DNA from: Micrasema longulum | Taxonomy: Eukaryota; Arthropoda; Insecta; Trichoptera; Brachycentridae | Assembly: GCA_022494885.1 (NCBI GenBank) | Contig: JAGVSM010002761.1 | Location: 86,173 to 150,172, forward strand | Direction of reading: 5' to 3' | Length of the DNA stretch: 64,000 bases | Shown: positions 1-10,285 of the stretch, piece after piece | Position numbering within the stretch: position 1 is the first letter of the stretch | How the letters are laid out: each line of letters begins with the position of its first letter | Notes under the pieces: generated by a model | Told to the model about the DNA's origin: nothing | Databases searched by the model: none | The model's input: the letters and a program-made list of their open reading frames with translations, nothing else | Position numbers and translations under genes: made by a program

Positions 1-1
1 A

Positions 2-210
2 AAGGAGACGAGACACGCTCATATGTGTCCAGATGCTATCCACCCTGAACCCACATATTGTTTTGGTCCACCAGATCTCACCATCGGTACTCCACTCAAC
101 GTTGCCGGAAGAATGGTTATCATAACTGACTGTGATGACTTTACTAAATAATATTACCGTGTGAATTATGGATTAGACAACTTTAAACCGGTGTTACCAT
201 CCCGACCATT
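2..210 (+). pseudogene. EFHC1/EFHC2-like DM10-domain exon with an in-frame stop (left end cut by window)
   Basis: Frame 2 reads through a DM10-type segment: GPPDLTIGTPLNVAGRMV, then IITDCDDFTK, a TAA at 149-151, then YYRVNYGLDNFKPV. DM10 domains of EFHC1/EFHC2, microtubule inner proteins of motile cilia and flagella, carry a DC(D/E)(D/E)FTKEYYR block, so the TAA replaces the expected Glu and is one substitution away from GAA. After the conserved block, GTAAGC at 211-216 is a good splice donor, so this looks like a genomic exon rather than a processed copy. The start lies beyond the window, and I found no following exon downstream. It is either a pseudogenised or duplicated exon, a null allele, or a sequencing error in a working gene. 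The family is clear; the gene's status is not. Confidence 0.62.
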
Positions 211-214
211 GTAA

Positions 215-832
215 GCTCCGATAATTTTCAAACTCATAAATCTATTAGAAATAATGTAAAATTTAAATTCTCCTTAAATTAATACTCAAAACTCACTTTC
301 CGTTATTAATAGAGTGGTTAATAATTAAGTCGTAATTTACAACCTTTCTATTATGCAAAACAATACATTTAGATATTTCCTTAGTAGCCACACGACAAAA
401 CCAATAATGGCTTAACTTTGTAAGAACGGGTGCTATGTAAATCAAAACTGATTACAAATTAACAACTTTGGCCAACCCGCAACTACAAAGGATGTCTCGT
501 GAACAAATAAAATTACGACGTCCTTAAAAATATGACCACAATCGTAGTTAGATATATAAAGGTTTATGAGATAAAGAAAATTAAATAACACTCAAAATGA
601 ATTGATGTGTAATGAGATTTTATGCAGTAAAAAGCTAGCCCGTGCCAGCAAGACGTGAATGGAATATGCAAAGCCCTATTTTATAAGTTTACACCATTCT
701 TAATTTAATATACACAGGGCTCTACTTATAAGGCTGATATAAAGTTTTGCCGAGGCAGAAACTTCTATCACTATGCCCAGGCATAGCTTTACACCGGGTT
801 TATAAGTAAGGCTCACGGTGTTTCAAGTAATA
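215..832. other. AT-rich stretch, nothing recognised
   Basis: No coding signal or repeat recognised. It separates the DM10 exon from the tail of the first LINE copy, and may be intron of the EFHC-like gene. Confidence 0.4.
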
Positions 833-1492
833 ATTGTTTATTTTATTTTTTTAAATTTTATTTATTGGGGATATCAACAGTAATACATGTAATACAAATA
901 TAACAAATAACATACACAGAGAATAAAACCAATGACAGATATCCACAGAAATACATTTAAATACACGTACAATACATACTAGTGTGTTTGTGTGAGTGTA
1001 AGTGAGTGAGAGGGTGGGTGTGTGGGTGCTATATTGGAAAGAGGGTGTCAGGTATCGAAAATATAAATATATATAAAATATTAAGAAATAGAGATAAAAT
1101 TTAATAAAACTTTATTATTGAAACTAAGTATAAGACAAAAAAGAATGTTTTAAGACGCGCATTTTAAATGTTATTTTTTTACAATCAAATGGATCAATAA
1201 GGAGAAAGTTCAAATTATATTCACTAGCAAAACGTATAAGTGGAGAGTTCTGGGCATAGTTCGTACGAACTGCTGGCACATGAAATAGAGAGCTCGACGT
1301 GTGACGGGTGCGGTAGCCGGGGACATTTAATGATAACTCTGACAAAAGAGCCGGACTATCAAGGCGTCCACTGAGTATGTCATGAAGCACCCCCATGTCC
1401 AACAGTAGACGGCGATCTTCTAAAGTAAGCAAGTGGTGTTTTTTGCAGGAAGACATATAATTGAGATCGGTATACCTGCATCTCCATTAAGT
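833..1492 (-). mobile_element. 5'-truncated jockey-like LINE, 3' end (copy 1)
   Basis: On the minus strand an open frame (1456-1124) encodes the end of a non-LTR retrotransposon polymerase, with landmarks LEDRRLLLDMGVLHDILSGR, NVPGYRTRHTSSSLFHVPAV and a terminus FKMRVLKHSFLSYT. It is followed by a 3' untranslated region rich in CACACA/CACTCA and an A-rich AATAAA tail near 833-850. The 3' part matches copy 2 at 8010-8912 over its whole length, and the coding part is related to copy 3 at 9780-10285. The 5' break near 1492 fits truncated target-primed reverse transcription. Clade assignment is an inference from the look of the C-terminal region. Confidence 0.82.
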
Positions 1493-2082
1493 ACCCATTA
1501 AGTACCTTTAAACGATAATCTGTGTCCAGGCGGTTGAAGAATACAGTTGTGTGTGTGAAATAGACCCAGAACCCTGGACGAGTGTTTTCGACTCGCTGGT
1601 CTCAGAAAAAAGTCCCGAATAAGGAAATTCGAAACGGAGATTAAGAAAAGAAACGGCAGAGATTCGTAGTGAAGGCTCCGAGATAATTGACATTTAAGTG
1701 GGTGAATACTCGTGAGTATAAAACATCCTTGCTTTGGATGCACTGGAAGACTCATTGCAGATAGAACACGTCTTATCGTAGGTAAACATACGTGTGGCGC
1801 TAAGCATAGGCCGCGTGTCGGCTTCGATGTCCCATAGCACAAAGGCCACAGAATTCCGATTGGATAGGATTTAAATTATAATTTTATACCGTTGCTATAG
1901 AAACGGACACTACAAAAAGTGATGTATCGGAAGTACAACAGTTTTAGGAGGTGCATAGGTCGCGGAGGGAGCCTTAACCGAAATAGAGAAAAGGGCCCGC
2001 TACAGGTATCATTTCTCATTCGTTATCAATATGGAAAGCACTTCGATTGTCGGTCGCTCAGTGTTTAAAACAAGTATATTAT
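1493..2082. other. Less AT-rich unique stretch with an X-box-like site
   Basis: This stretch is visibly richer in GC than its surroundings, and I see no match to the repeats elsewhere in the window. Overlapping short frames exist on the minus strand (1842-1498), but none has a recognisable domain. At 1891-1904, GTTGCTATAGAAAC fits the 14-bp RYYNYYWWRRNRRC X-box pattern bound by RFX factors. A short frame starting at 2031 (MESTSIVGRSVFKT) could be a first exon but has no support beyond its start. It may be a promoter region or unrelated unique sequence. Confidence 0.3.
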
Positions 2083-2232
2083 ATTAACATATTACAACAG
2101 AGATAAAGAACATTTAAGAAAAGGTAATATATAAGTCTAGGCATCTAAAGGGGTTATGACCTGTGGATGCATAGATTTCTATATTACCTTCTTTACAATG
2201 TTCTTCATTGCTGTTGTAATATGTTAATATTG
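2083..2232. repeat. Foldback (hairpin) element, compact copy
   Basis: The left arm starting ATTAACATATTACAACAG near 2084 is repeated as its reverse complement ending CTGTTGTAATATGTTAAT near 2231. Pairing continues inward through AAGTCTAGGCATC against GATGCATAGATTT, leaving a loop of about 20 nt that holds the family core (GGGGTTATGACCTGTG). The copy is therefore a nearly self-complementary hairpin of about 150 bp. The same arm and core recur at 2395-2560, 14265-14545, 24893-24985, 26462-26640 and 32765-33090. No coding capacity. Class unknown; a foldback or snapback MITE is the simplest reading. Confidence 0.7.
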
Positions 2233-2895
2233 ACAGCTCCCCAGGGACTTGAATCCAGTCCTTGTCTACGAAAATTTGGATAAACTCAAAATATTGTTGA
2301 CAAGTAATAAGTAAGGCAACAGAATACAAAACAACAAACATATTAAAACAAAAAGTAAGGTAAATAATTATTGAGCAAAAATATGACATTTACTAACAAA
2401 TTACAACAGGGATGGAGAATACCTTAAATAAGGGAACATGGAAGTCTAGGCATTTACAGGGCGTATGACCTGTACATGGCTGGTTTAAGTGGCCACTTTA
2501 TTACACACTGTGTAACATTTACCATTTTGCCCATGTTTGAACATCCATATTTCTTTAATTCTTCCATTTGTTGATTTTAGTGAAGTGAAAGAGCTGAAAC
2601 CTTTATTGTTGTGAAGAGATTCATCTGACTGAATTATTTCACATCCTAGGCAACGCCTGAAAACAATTCTTCAATTTTTAAACTTCTTGGACCAGTTGGT
2701 TTCATTACAATATTTAAGATTGTCCAAATGTTCGTAGACAAAAGACTGGATTTCACCATCTCGGGAGTCATTAAGATTAACAAATTACAACAGGGATGGA
2801 GAATACCTTAAATAAGGGTATATAAAAATCTAGGCATTTGCATTTTGTCTACGAACATTTGGACAAACTCAAATATTGTATGACATTTTAGTTGT
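2233..2895. repeat. Nested or rearranged copies of the foldback family
   Basis: This contains a longer copy beginning near 2395 (AACAAATTACAACAGGGATG, then GTCTAGGCATTTACAGGGCG and GGCTGGTTTAAGTGGCCAC). Its internal part, through about 2670, matches 14265-14545 in reverse. A partial copy with the arm follows near 2780. The outer motif TGTCTACGAACATTTGGACA appears in both orientations (about 2265, 2730 and 2848), so the block is built of inverted and direct copies of one family. The open frame on the minus strand at 2389-2114 is incidental. Confidence 0.6.
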
Positions 2896-2948
2896 ATTCC
2901 AATTAGAGCCTTAATTTGTTTACTAGGATGTTGAAACCATTAAAACAT

Positions 2949-3033
2949 GTGTATGTATGTGTGAGAGAGAGAGAGATACACAGGGGGGGTGGGCGGGGGG
3001 GGGGGGTAGGTGGGTGTGGGTGTGTGTGTGTGT
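2949..3033 (+). repeat. Microsatellite with long G runs
   Basis: GT, then GA repeats lead into several runs of G (about 2983-3006) and a GGTGGGTGTGGG/TG tract. At least four runs of three or more G lie close together on the + strand, so a G-quadruplex is possible. Confidence 0.85.
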
Positions 3034-3831
3034 TTTATTTTTTATTTAATTTCGTTAATTCCTATTTCGAGGGAGTCTCACGTTGTCTTGACTAAGACAG
3101 ACGGTGAACACAAGGAGATTATCCAGAATCGTCTTTTCTTCATTATTTCAGCCTTCTTTATATAAAGATAGTTTGCGAAAAATACGATCCACTAGAAGAC
3201 AACTTTTTAATTGTCCGAGAAAACTTTTTTTTTTTTCTCAATTATCTAAATACATTTGCTTTATGGTCGGAAGGAACAATTCTGTAAGAGGATAACTACC
3301 TTCGAGTGTTGCCTTTCATCACAATACTATTGTGTAACATTGGAATTGGATGCAGGGATAACAGTGTTCATAAACCTCTCAAGACAAGACCGATGTCCAT
3401 AGTGACATGAATCAGTCAGTACGGCGGCACGTGTAGTCTCCATCAAAGTTCAAATTGTGCTGGCGACAGTGGGTTCTGTTCTAGGAAGTCCAGAAGAAAG
3501 AAAATATGAGGTACGGCTGGTGTAAACGGTTTAATTCGTATTTTGATTTGGGTCCCGTGATGCTAATGTACTGCTCGCGGCTAAGGGTAAGGAGGGGTAG
3601 TTTCAGTTGCAGGTCACGTGACACATTAACTGAGTTTCCAAAAACTTCGTTGGACGGGCTGAGAGATGTCAGAGACTAAATAAAACTGACCAGAGTACAC
3701 AACAAAAACAAAAAATAAAATTGTGTGATAAAGGCACTTAAAAACTAATGTCTTAGAAAAATTTATAAAATATAGTTTTCTACATTGCTCAAGCAGGTTT
3801 CTGGTAAGATTTTTTTTCAATGACTCGTAAA
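3034..3831. other. No recognised feature
   Basis: Mixed-composition sequence. Short open frames at 3104-3295 (+) and 3820-3626 (-) show no domain, and neither is supported as a gene. Confidence 0.4.
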
Positions 3832-3964
3832 TAATTCACTATTTTCAACGAGTTGGAAATAACTGACTATTAGAAAATTGGAACCAAGTTGAGGTAGAGC
3901 GGGGTGCGAACCTCGGACCTTTGATCCATAAATCTGCGTTACTAACCACAGAACCACAACCCGC
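3832..3964 (-). repeat. tRNA-derived SINE, family B
   Basis: Read on the minus strand it has a tRNA-like head with a TGTGGTTCTGTGGTTAGTAA-type A box and a GGTTCGCACCCC B box, followed by a body containing the reverse of ATTTTCAACGAG and AATAACT. Further copies are at 24005-24135 (+), 42355-42515 (-) and 55795-55925 (-). Confidence 0.75.
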
Positions 3965-5931
3965 TTACTCTGATATTCTTCTTAAAACTTAGGAAAATGT
4001 AGTTTTATACCTAAGTGGTCTTACCTAATTTTTTTACGTAATATAGTATATACTCGTATATGTATAAAAATGTTTTTACTGTGTAAATAAACTCAATGAT
4101 TTTAATAACGATAATGTAACGAAAGTTTTAGAATCAATGTGGTGAAACCTTTTGCAAAGACCTCAGGGACCCTTTTCCCCCAAATTTTTATCTTATCTTT
4201 ATCCCATTTAATCGGCACCTACCCATAACCTCCACAAATTTGACTCACGCAGGTTAGAAAAACATGATTACAGATTGTTGATTTGGTAATCTAATCCCGT
4301 GAAATTTTACAAGGTACGCTTAATAATCTAAGTATTTACTGTATAATTAAGTGGTTAACTTGTTTGGCTTCCGAGTTTGATGTTCCGATGTTGATATTCC
4401 ACTAAAATTACATTGAATACTTTTGGAATGAGATTTTTTCTGATTTATTTAATGTAACATTAGATAAGGTTCCGAAAATCTCTATGGATCTCATATTCAA
4501 CAATTTATGCTGAGTAAGAAAATAATGTCAAGATGTTGTTAATTTTGTGGACACGTAAGTTGGTAGCATAAAAAACGCAGCAGAAAATTGATGTATTTAA
4601 ATAAAATCAATATTCGACTGCAAGAAAACTACGAAAATGAAAGACGGAATCTGCGAATTCGTGGATTTAAGTATCACTTAAAATTACGTTATTTATCATA
4701 AATTTCAAGCAAGAACTGTCACTAACAAACTGAAATATTCTATTGAGATAAAAATATGTATTTTATTCAATTTATTCAGTAATTAAAAAAATGATAATTA
4801 AATACTAAAACATGACTAATGGTTAAAAAGATGAACACGTATACCGATGTATAACAGTTTAACAAGTTACTCAGATACTGCGAGAAGCATTGATAATATA
4901 TTAGGAGAGTTGCGAAGCGTTCCAGAGATATTTTTTTTTGTTGAAAATTATTTTTTTGTAACTTACCTTTTGATTCGATATTTTTTGCTTCAATTTTTAA
5001 ATTTATAATGACTGGCTTAGTTTGTTTTGCATGTGTCAATGCTAGTAATTTGTTATAGTTCCATAAAATAAATAAAAAAGGATCTAATGAAATCATAATC
5101 AACATCTAGTTAAATAAATACGAATTAAGTGATGAACTGAAAGTAAACATAATTGGTTGTATTTTTACGTAAAACATAGTTTTTAACCAATTACTGTATA
5201 TTATATAGGTAATGCATGTTTTTATAAATGTATAACCGAAGAAACCCGTTAGCAATAGCTTGTTTCTGCTTTTGTTCATATACACGTGTAGAAAGCAATT
5301 CAAGAACGCAAACAGTGCATTTGAAATTCTACCCTTGCTTATCTAGGACTTTATTGAGGGAATGTAGAGACAATATATTTGTACCGCCCACAGCAAAGAG
5401 AAATTGTTGCATAGTAGCAGAAAATAAAGTATGCGCGGACCTGATGAAAAATATACAATGAAGTCTAATTTTGAACGAGAAAATAGAATAATGGTCTGAA
5501 ATATATAAGCGTTGAATTTTTATTTCTGTTGTTTAAAAAAAAACAAAATTTCTATGAAAAAACAGACGGGGCCACAAACAGGTTTAATAATTTTATTTGC
5601 TGATTTTTGTTGACTTAAAGGGTTCAAACTTTTATTGAGGTGGGTGAGATGTATTTATCTGTACCATAAGGTTTAAAAATCGGTTTTCATTTTGTATACT
5701 TCCTCTTGGACCAGTTCCTATTAAAAAATATTATTTGACTCTCTATGTTAATTTGGAACCGATCTTAGGCAGCCGAAAACAGTACTTATTAACAAGCTCA
5801 GAACTAAAATTATTGTAGGTTTTGGAGTATCTAAATCATTCCTTGTAAAGTTTTTTATTTTTTTAATTTTTTTATTGCAGATAATATTTCTGACATTAAC
5901 TAATGTCAATCTAATTTATTCTTATTCTTAA
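3965..5931. other. AT-rich stretch, nothing recognised
   Basis: Very AT-rich with homopolymer runs. Frames at 5105-4776 (-), 5303-5106 (-) and 5228-5461 (+) have composition typical of random AT-rich DNA and no motif. Confidence 0.4.
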
Positions 5932-6090
5932 AATGGTTGATTGTGTCTGTCATGTACGGGCCCATTTCACACGTATCGTGCCAATCCACTTGGCCTGGTA
6001 AAATTAGGGTGGGTGGATACTTATTTATTGTTTTCTTTTTTGGTTTTATTTATTATGTTTTACTCGCGGGTAAAAAATAAAAATCTTAAA
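5932..6090 (+). repeat. Dispersed repeat E, copy 1
   Basis: About 150 bp starting TTGATTGTGTCTGTCATGTA and containing AAATTAGGGTGGGTGGATAC is repeated with point differences at 54735-54880. No coding signal. It could be the 3' part of a SINE or LINE. Confidence 0.65.
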
Positions 6091-6149
6091 ACAATGGTTT
6101 GATGTTTTTAAAACGATGTGTTTATAATGATCTATATCGCCAGTTCTGT

Positions 6150-6440
6150 GCGTGAATTAGAACCAGAATCCAGAACGAGTGCTTTCTACTGAATGACTAC
6201 TCTCTTGGCGCGTTTGCTTACCATATTTTGAGGTCGCGGGTTCAATTCCTTGGAAGGTCGATATTAAATATTTACCAGGAAGGTGGTTCTTTACTGCAAT
6301 TGTTTTTTGTTTCTTTACTGGCACCAAATGGGTAAGGGTAATCATCTCATCTTCATGTGACAGATGATCAATGTAAGCTGCATTTTGTGCTTAAATGTAG
6401 TGCTATGTACCATTGGATTCGGACAGGGTTATAATGATGT
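6150..6440 (+). repeat. tRNA-like SINE (single good copy, family F)
   Basis: An A-box-like CTTGGCGCGTTTGCTTACC is followed by a B-box-like GGTTCAATTCC at 6239-6249 at tRNA spacing, then a body ending near GTTATAATGATG. The layout parallels family A (tRNA head, body with ATGATCA, GATG tail). A decayed relative may lie near 23815-23940. Confidence 0.5.
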
Positions 6441-6650
6441 TTAGTATCGTACTAGATTAAAAGTGAATAAAAATTCATCTTCAATTTCGGTCTTACTATT
6501 TTCTTTTCCTTATAGTGTAATATGTGAGAATATTATATTTTATTACATATTACATTTAATTACATATTTTATTAGTACAAAATATTCCCAATCAGCAAAA
6601 GTGCTGGTATAAGGGGATATTATATATAAAACACAATAGTATAATTATAA

Positions 6651-6830
6651 CGGCGGCCTCCGTGGTGTAGTGGTCAAGACGCTTGACTCACGCACGGAAG
6701 GTTCCGGGTTCGATTCCCGGTGAGAACACAAAAATTAAAATGTGATTTCTCTCAAGCCTGGGTGCTCTGTGATGTAATTCACCACTGTAATTAGGCCTCC
6801 TGGCCAGTTGTGGTGCAAAAAAAAATAATA
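6651..6830 (+). repeat. tRNA-derived SINE, family C, copy 1
   Basis: The head GTGGTGTAGTGGTCAAGACG with B box GGTTCGATTCC is followed by a body with CAAGCCTGGGTGCTCTGTGA and GGCCTCCTGGCCAGTTGTGG, then an A run. It is nearly identical in layout to 18897-19070. Decayed copies lie at 17820-17975, 20195-20265 and 56480-56640. The sequence from here to 7139 holds nothing else I recognise. Confidence 0.82.
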
Positions 6831-7139
6831 TATATACATATATACATAAAAATATGTAATAAAAATTCAATAAAATAACATCACAAATCACACGTCACAC
6901 GGGCTGTAAGAACGGTTTTATATAGGTGTTTTTTAAGTACGTACATGTTTTGTATATTTTTTAGATTATTAGAAAGTGAATTATAAAAATTTATTGCTGT
7001 ATACAAAAAACTGTTTCTTTTTCTGTTGGTCTTAGGTTGTTCGCAAGTTAAATTATTTGATGCTCTTGTATTTATTTAATGTATGTTGTAGTTAAAATTA
7101 AATTAAGTATTTGTCTTTATTTTATTCTTTTTCATCCTG

Positions 7140-7480
7140 AATATAATTTTTATTTTTTCTGTTTAGATCAATTCCTCTAGATTGAGCATTTTAGTCATTC
7201 TATATAATTTTGTAGTTCTAGTATATTTATTAGAATTAAATATTACTTTAAGTGCTTTATTCATTGGTCTTTGTATTGATTCTTGCATATGTTTACTACA
7301 TTGCGACCATATTATTAATCCATATACAAAGTGTGGAAGTATAAAAGCATTGTATATCATTAATTTTGTACTTTTGTCAAAGACATCTGTTCTTCTTTTA
7401 AAAACTTAACCTGCATTGTGCAAATTTTTTCACTTATTGACTTACATATTTTTATACCAAATTCTTTATTTCCTGCCAGC
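7140..7480 (-). mobile_element. LINE reverse-transcriptase C-terminal fragment (CR1/L2-like)
   Basis: The minus-strand frame 7360-7163 reads AFILPHFVYGLIIWSQCSKH, then NKALKVIFNSNKYTRTTKLY, then KMLNLEELI. This is the usual thumb-region pattern of CR1/L2-type LINE polymerases (YP.L.YG..IW, later K.L.LE). Upstream, after a stop, KEFGIKICKSISEKI in the same orientation may belong to it. No intact element. Confidence 0.7.
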
Positions 7481-8009
7481 TGAGAAGCCTTAAAAAAATA
7501 TGCATAGTGAGATATTACTCAAAAAAAAAATTCCTTTAAGCAGAAAATAAATATTTTTTGCAGTGTGTTTCCAATATTATGAACTGGAACCATCCTTCAT
7601 TATTTTCCGTAAGACATTCATCAATTTTTGAGTGAAAGCCGCCAAATTAAAAGCGTCCCAACACAAAGCCTTGGTTCATAAATTCTCTAGTGAAAAATTC
7701 AAACAAAAATGAAATGTACTTTTGAGTTTTCATTACCATATTCAGACGGCTTAGCAACGCATAAAGGACTTTGAATGTCGCCTGTCGTCCATTTTTATTT
7801 TTACGTTTTGCTATTTCGCTAACTCATCTCTGTAAAATGGATAACAAAGAATGAAAAAATATAAGGTATAAATGTCGATTCAAAAGAATGGCATGAGTAA
7901 AAATGATGAAAATATTTTTTAAAGATTATTTTATATTTTTTCGGTAGTTATGCAATCGTTCTAACGCCAAGTTTTCTTTTCCGGTAAGACTGTGTCTATA
8001 TATATGTAT
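7481..8009. other. No recognised feature
   Basis: AT-rich. Nothing recognisable before the second jockey-like LINE copy begins near 8010. Confidence 0.4.
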
Positions 8010-8912
8010 GTATAGGGGAGCTCGGATAAGAGTAAACTGACCCGTGCATATAAAAATCTTGGTTTTGTACTTCGTACATGTCAGGTATTTAAAGATATCG
8101 CCTGTATTAAAATGGTCTACTTTGCTTATGTTCGCAGTTTGCTCGAGTATGCTTTTTCTTTTTGGTCTCCGCAATATGTCACACATAAAGAAAGGTTTGA
8201 GAAAACTCAATGGACATTTCTTAGACATCTTAACTGGAGATGCAGAAATACCGATCTCAATTATGTGTCTTCCTGCAAAAAGCACCACTTGCTTGGTTAA
8301 GAAGATCGCCGTCTACTATTAGACATGGGGGTCCTACATGACATACTCAGTGGACGCCTTGATAGTCCGGCTCTTAAGTCAGAGTTATCATTAAATGTCC
8401 CTGGCTACCGCACCCGTCACACGTCGAGCTCTCTATTTCATGTGCCAGCAGTTCGTACGAACCATGCCCAGAACTCTCCACTTATACATTTTGCTCGTGA
8501 ATATAATTTGAACTTTCTCCTTATTGACCCATTTGATTGTAAAAATATGACATTTAAAATGCGCGTCTTTAAACATACTTTTTTGTCTTATACTTAGTTT
8601 TAATAATAAAGTCTCATTTCATTTTATTTTATTTTATTCTATCTCTAATTCTAAATATTTTGTATATTTTTATATATTTGACACTTGTGAAATAATATTT
8701 ACACACATGTCCACCCTCATTCCAATATAACACCCACTCACCCATCCTCTCACACAAACACACTAGTATGTATTGTACGTGTATTTAATGTATTTCTGTT
8801 GATATCTGTCATTAATTTTATTCTCTGTATGTTTTATTTGTTATATATTTTTTCATGTATTACTGTTGATATCCTCAATAAATAATAATAATAAAAAAAA
8901 AAATACTTTTAG
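8010..8912 (+). mobile_element. 5'-truncated jockey-like LINE, 3' end (copy 2)
   Basis: Frames in register encode AYKNLGFVLRTCQVFKDI, YVRSLLEYAFSFWSPQYV, FLRHLNWRCRNTDLNYVSSC, then a TAA at 8298-8300 where copy 1 is open, then LDMGVLHDILSGR and the terminus KMRVFKHTFLSYT. The 3' untranslated part has CACACA/CACTCA tracts and ends in AATAAATAATAATAATAAAA. The stop shows the copy is dead. It covers more of the thumb region than copy 1. Confidence 0.85.
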
Positions 8913-9779
8913 AAATGGTTGTCCCGAGGAGAGGGAACAATATCAAAAAAGCGGCAGAGTAAGTTGGATTTCAAATGAATTGGAATGAACTTTGTAATGC
9001 GTATTAGTTATTTATCCTTAAAGTAAATCTAGCAAGATACCTAATTGCTCGCTTCTACCAATGAACGGGTAAGATTAAATGAAGTAGTGGATATAATATT
9101 TTTAAGTTATTCAGAACCAAGTATACCTTTGGTAAGCTATTGTACTTTCTTCCAGTAACAACGATGAGTTAGATATAAATACTTCTGGATATTTTTTCTG
9201 CTTCTCTTATACCTTTTCCCGTCTTCATGCAATTCGGCAGATTTTTAATTTCATTTTTGGTAGTCCTCGCATTGTCTGTAATACTTGTATGTATTCGAGA
9301 CATTGTTGTTACTTGCAAACAAAAATCGAAAATCACTGCGGGGTAAAAATACACCATGGTTTAATTCTCTGAAATAAAAATGATTCAGTCTTCCGCAAAC
9401 CGCCAAAATAAGATAGTTTTATAAAAACGCTGTGTAATTGTAACCACTAGCTATAGGTACTTAATACGTTATTACCTATATTTGAATCACTTTCTATTAT
9501 TAAAAACTGATCAGTAAGATTTCAAACACTTTACAATAGAAAAGTCTGCCGATTTTCACTTGATGGAGGTTGGCAACGTTGTTTCCATGGCGCATTTCTA
9601 GTCATGCTCCTACACACATTAAACTTACTAAATTAACTCAGATCAACCCCAGCTTTACAGTATTTAAATTAAATTTGTTTGATTTTAAATATTATGTAAC
9701 ATTAATAAAGGATTTTTCTCGTTTATTCAGAAAAACAACAGCAATACAAAAAAATATACACAACATTATAAAAAAAACA
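8913..9779. other. No recognised feature
   Basis: Short frames at 9357-9169 (-) and 9570-9788 (+) show no domain. Nothing is recognised. Confidence 0.4.
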
Positions 9780-10285
9780 TATAATTAAGCCAAATCAATA
9801 TTTCACACATATACAATTATAAAAATCCAGTTCAGTCAGATATTACATATAAATACATGTATAAGTGCATGTGTGCGAGTTTTTGGGTGTGAGGATGCGT
9901 GGGTAAGTGAGAGAAGTGTGGTTTTGGTAGTTTTATGAATATGTTTGTAAGTGTATATGGGTGTTATGGTAGGTTTATGGACAAGGTGAGTGTGTGTTTG
10001 ATATGAGTGAATATAAACATCTTACATTTATCAAGTAAAAAAATATTTTTTATAAAGAAACATATTTTTTTTCAAATAAAAGTTTTTTAATTCTTATTTT
10101 AAAAGTGTGTTTACTGCAGTTAAATATATCTTTGCCATTAAAAAAAACGTTATAATTACGCGCCAAGCGAATCAGAGGAGAGTTCTGTGCATAGTTGGTG
10201 CGAACTGTAGGTACGTGGAAAAGAGATAGATTCGTGTGACGGGTGCGGTAGCCCGGTACATCAAGGGCCAACTCAGAAACCAGAA
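9780..10285 (-). mobile_element. Jockey-like LINE 3' end (copy 3, diverged subfamily)
   Basis: The minus frame 10271-10050 reads DVPGYRTRHTNLSLFHVPTV and AQNSPLIRLARNYN, clearly homologous to copies 1 and 2 but with a different terminus (KKLLFEKKYVSL). The 3' untranslated region again has CACTCACC/CACACTTC tracts. So at least two related subfamilies were active in this genome. Confidence 0.78.

Noticed and set aside
1498..1842. Minus-strand frame of 114 codons with an overlapping 61-codon frame
   Set aside because: No domain or splice context, and Ser/Leu-rich composition typical of chance reading. I kept only the note that the region is GC-richer.
6651..6725. tRNA gene on the basis of A and B boxes
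   Set aside because: No tRNA cloverleaf with acceptor pairing; the same head is repeated with a non-tRNA body, so it is a SINE. The same holds for the heads of families A, B and D.
7926..8322. Minus frame of 120 codons and overlapping + frames
   Set aside because: These are shadows of the jockey-like LINE coding region on the + strand; only the frame with the YVRSLLEY and FLRHLN motifs is meaningful.
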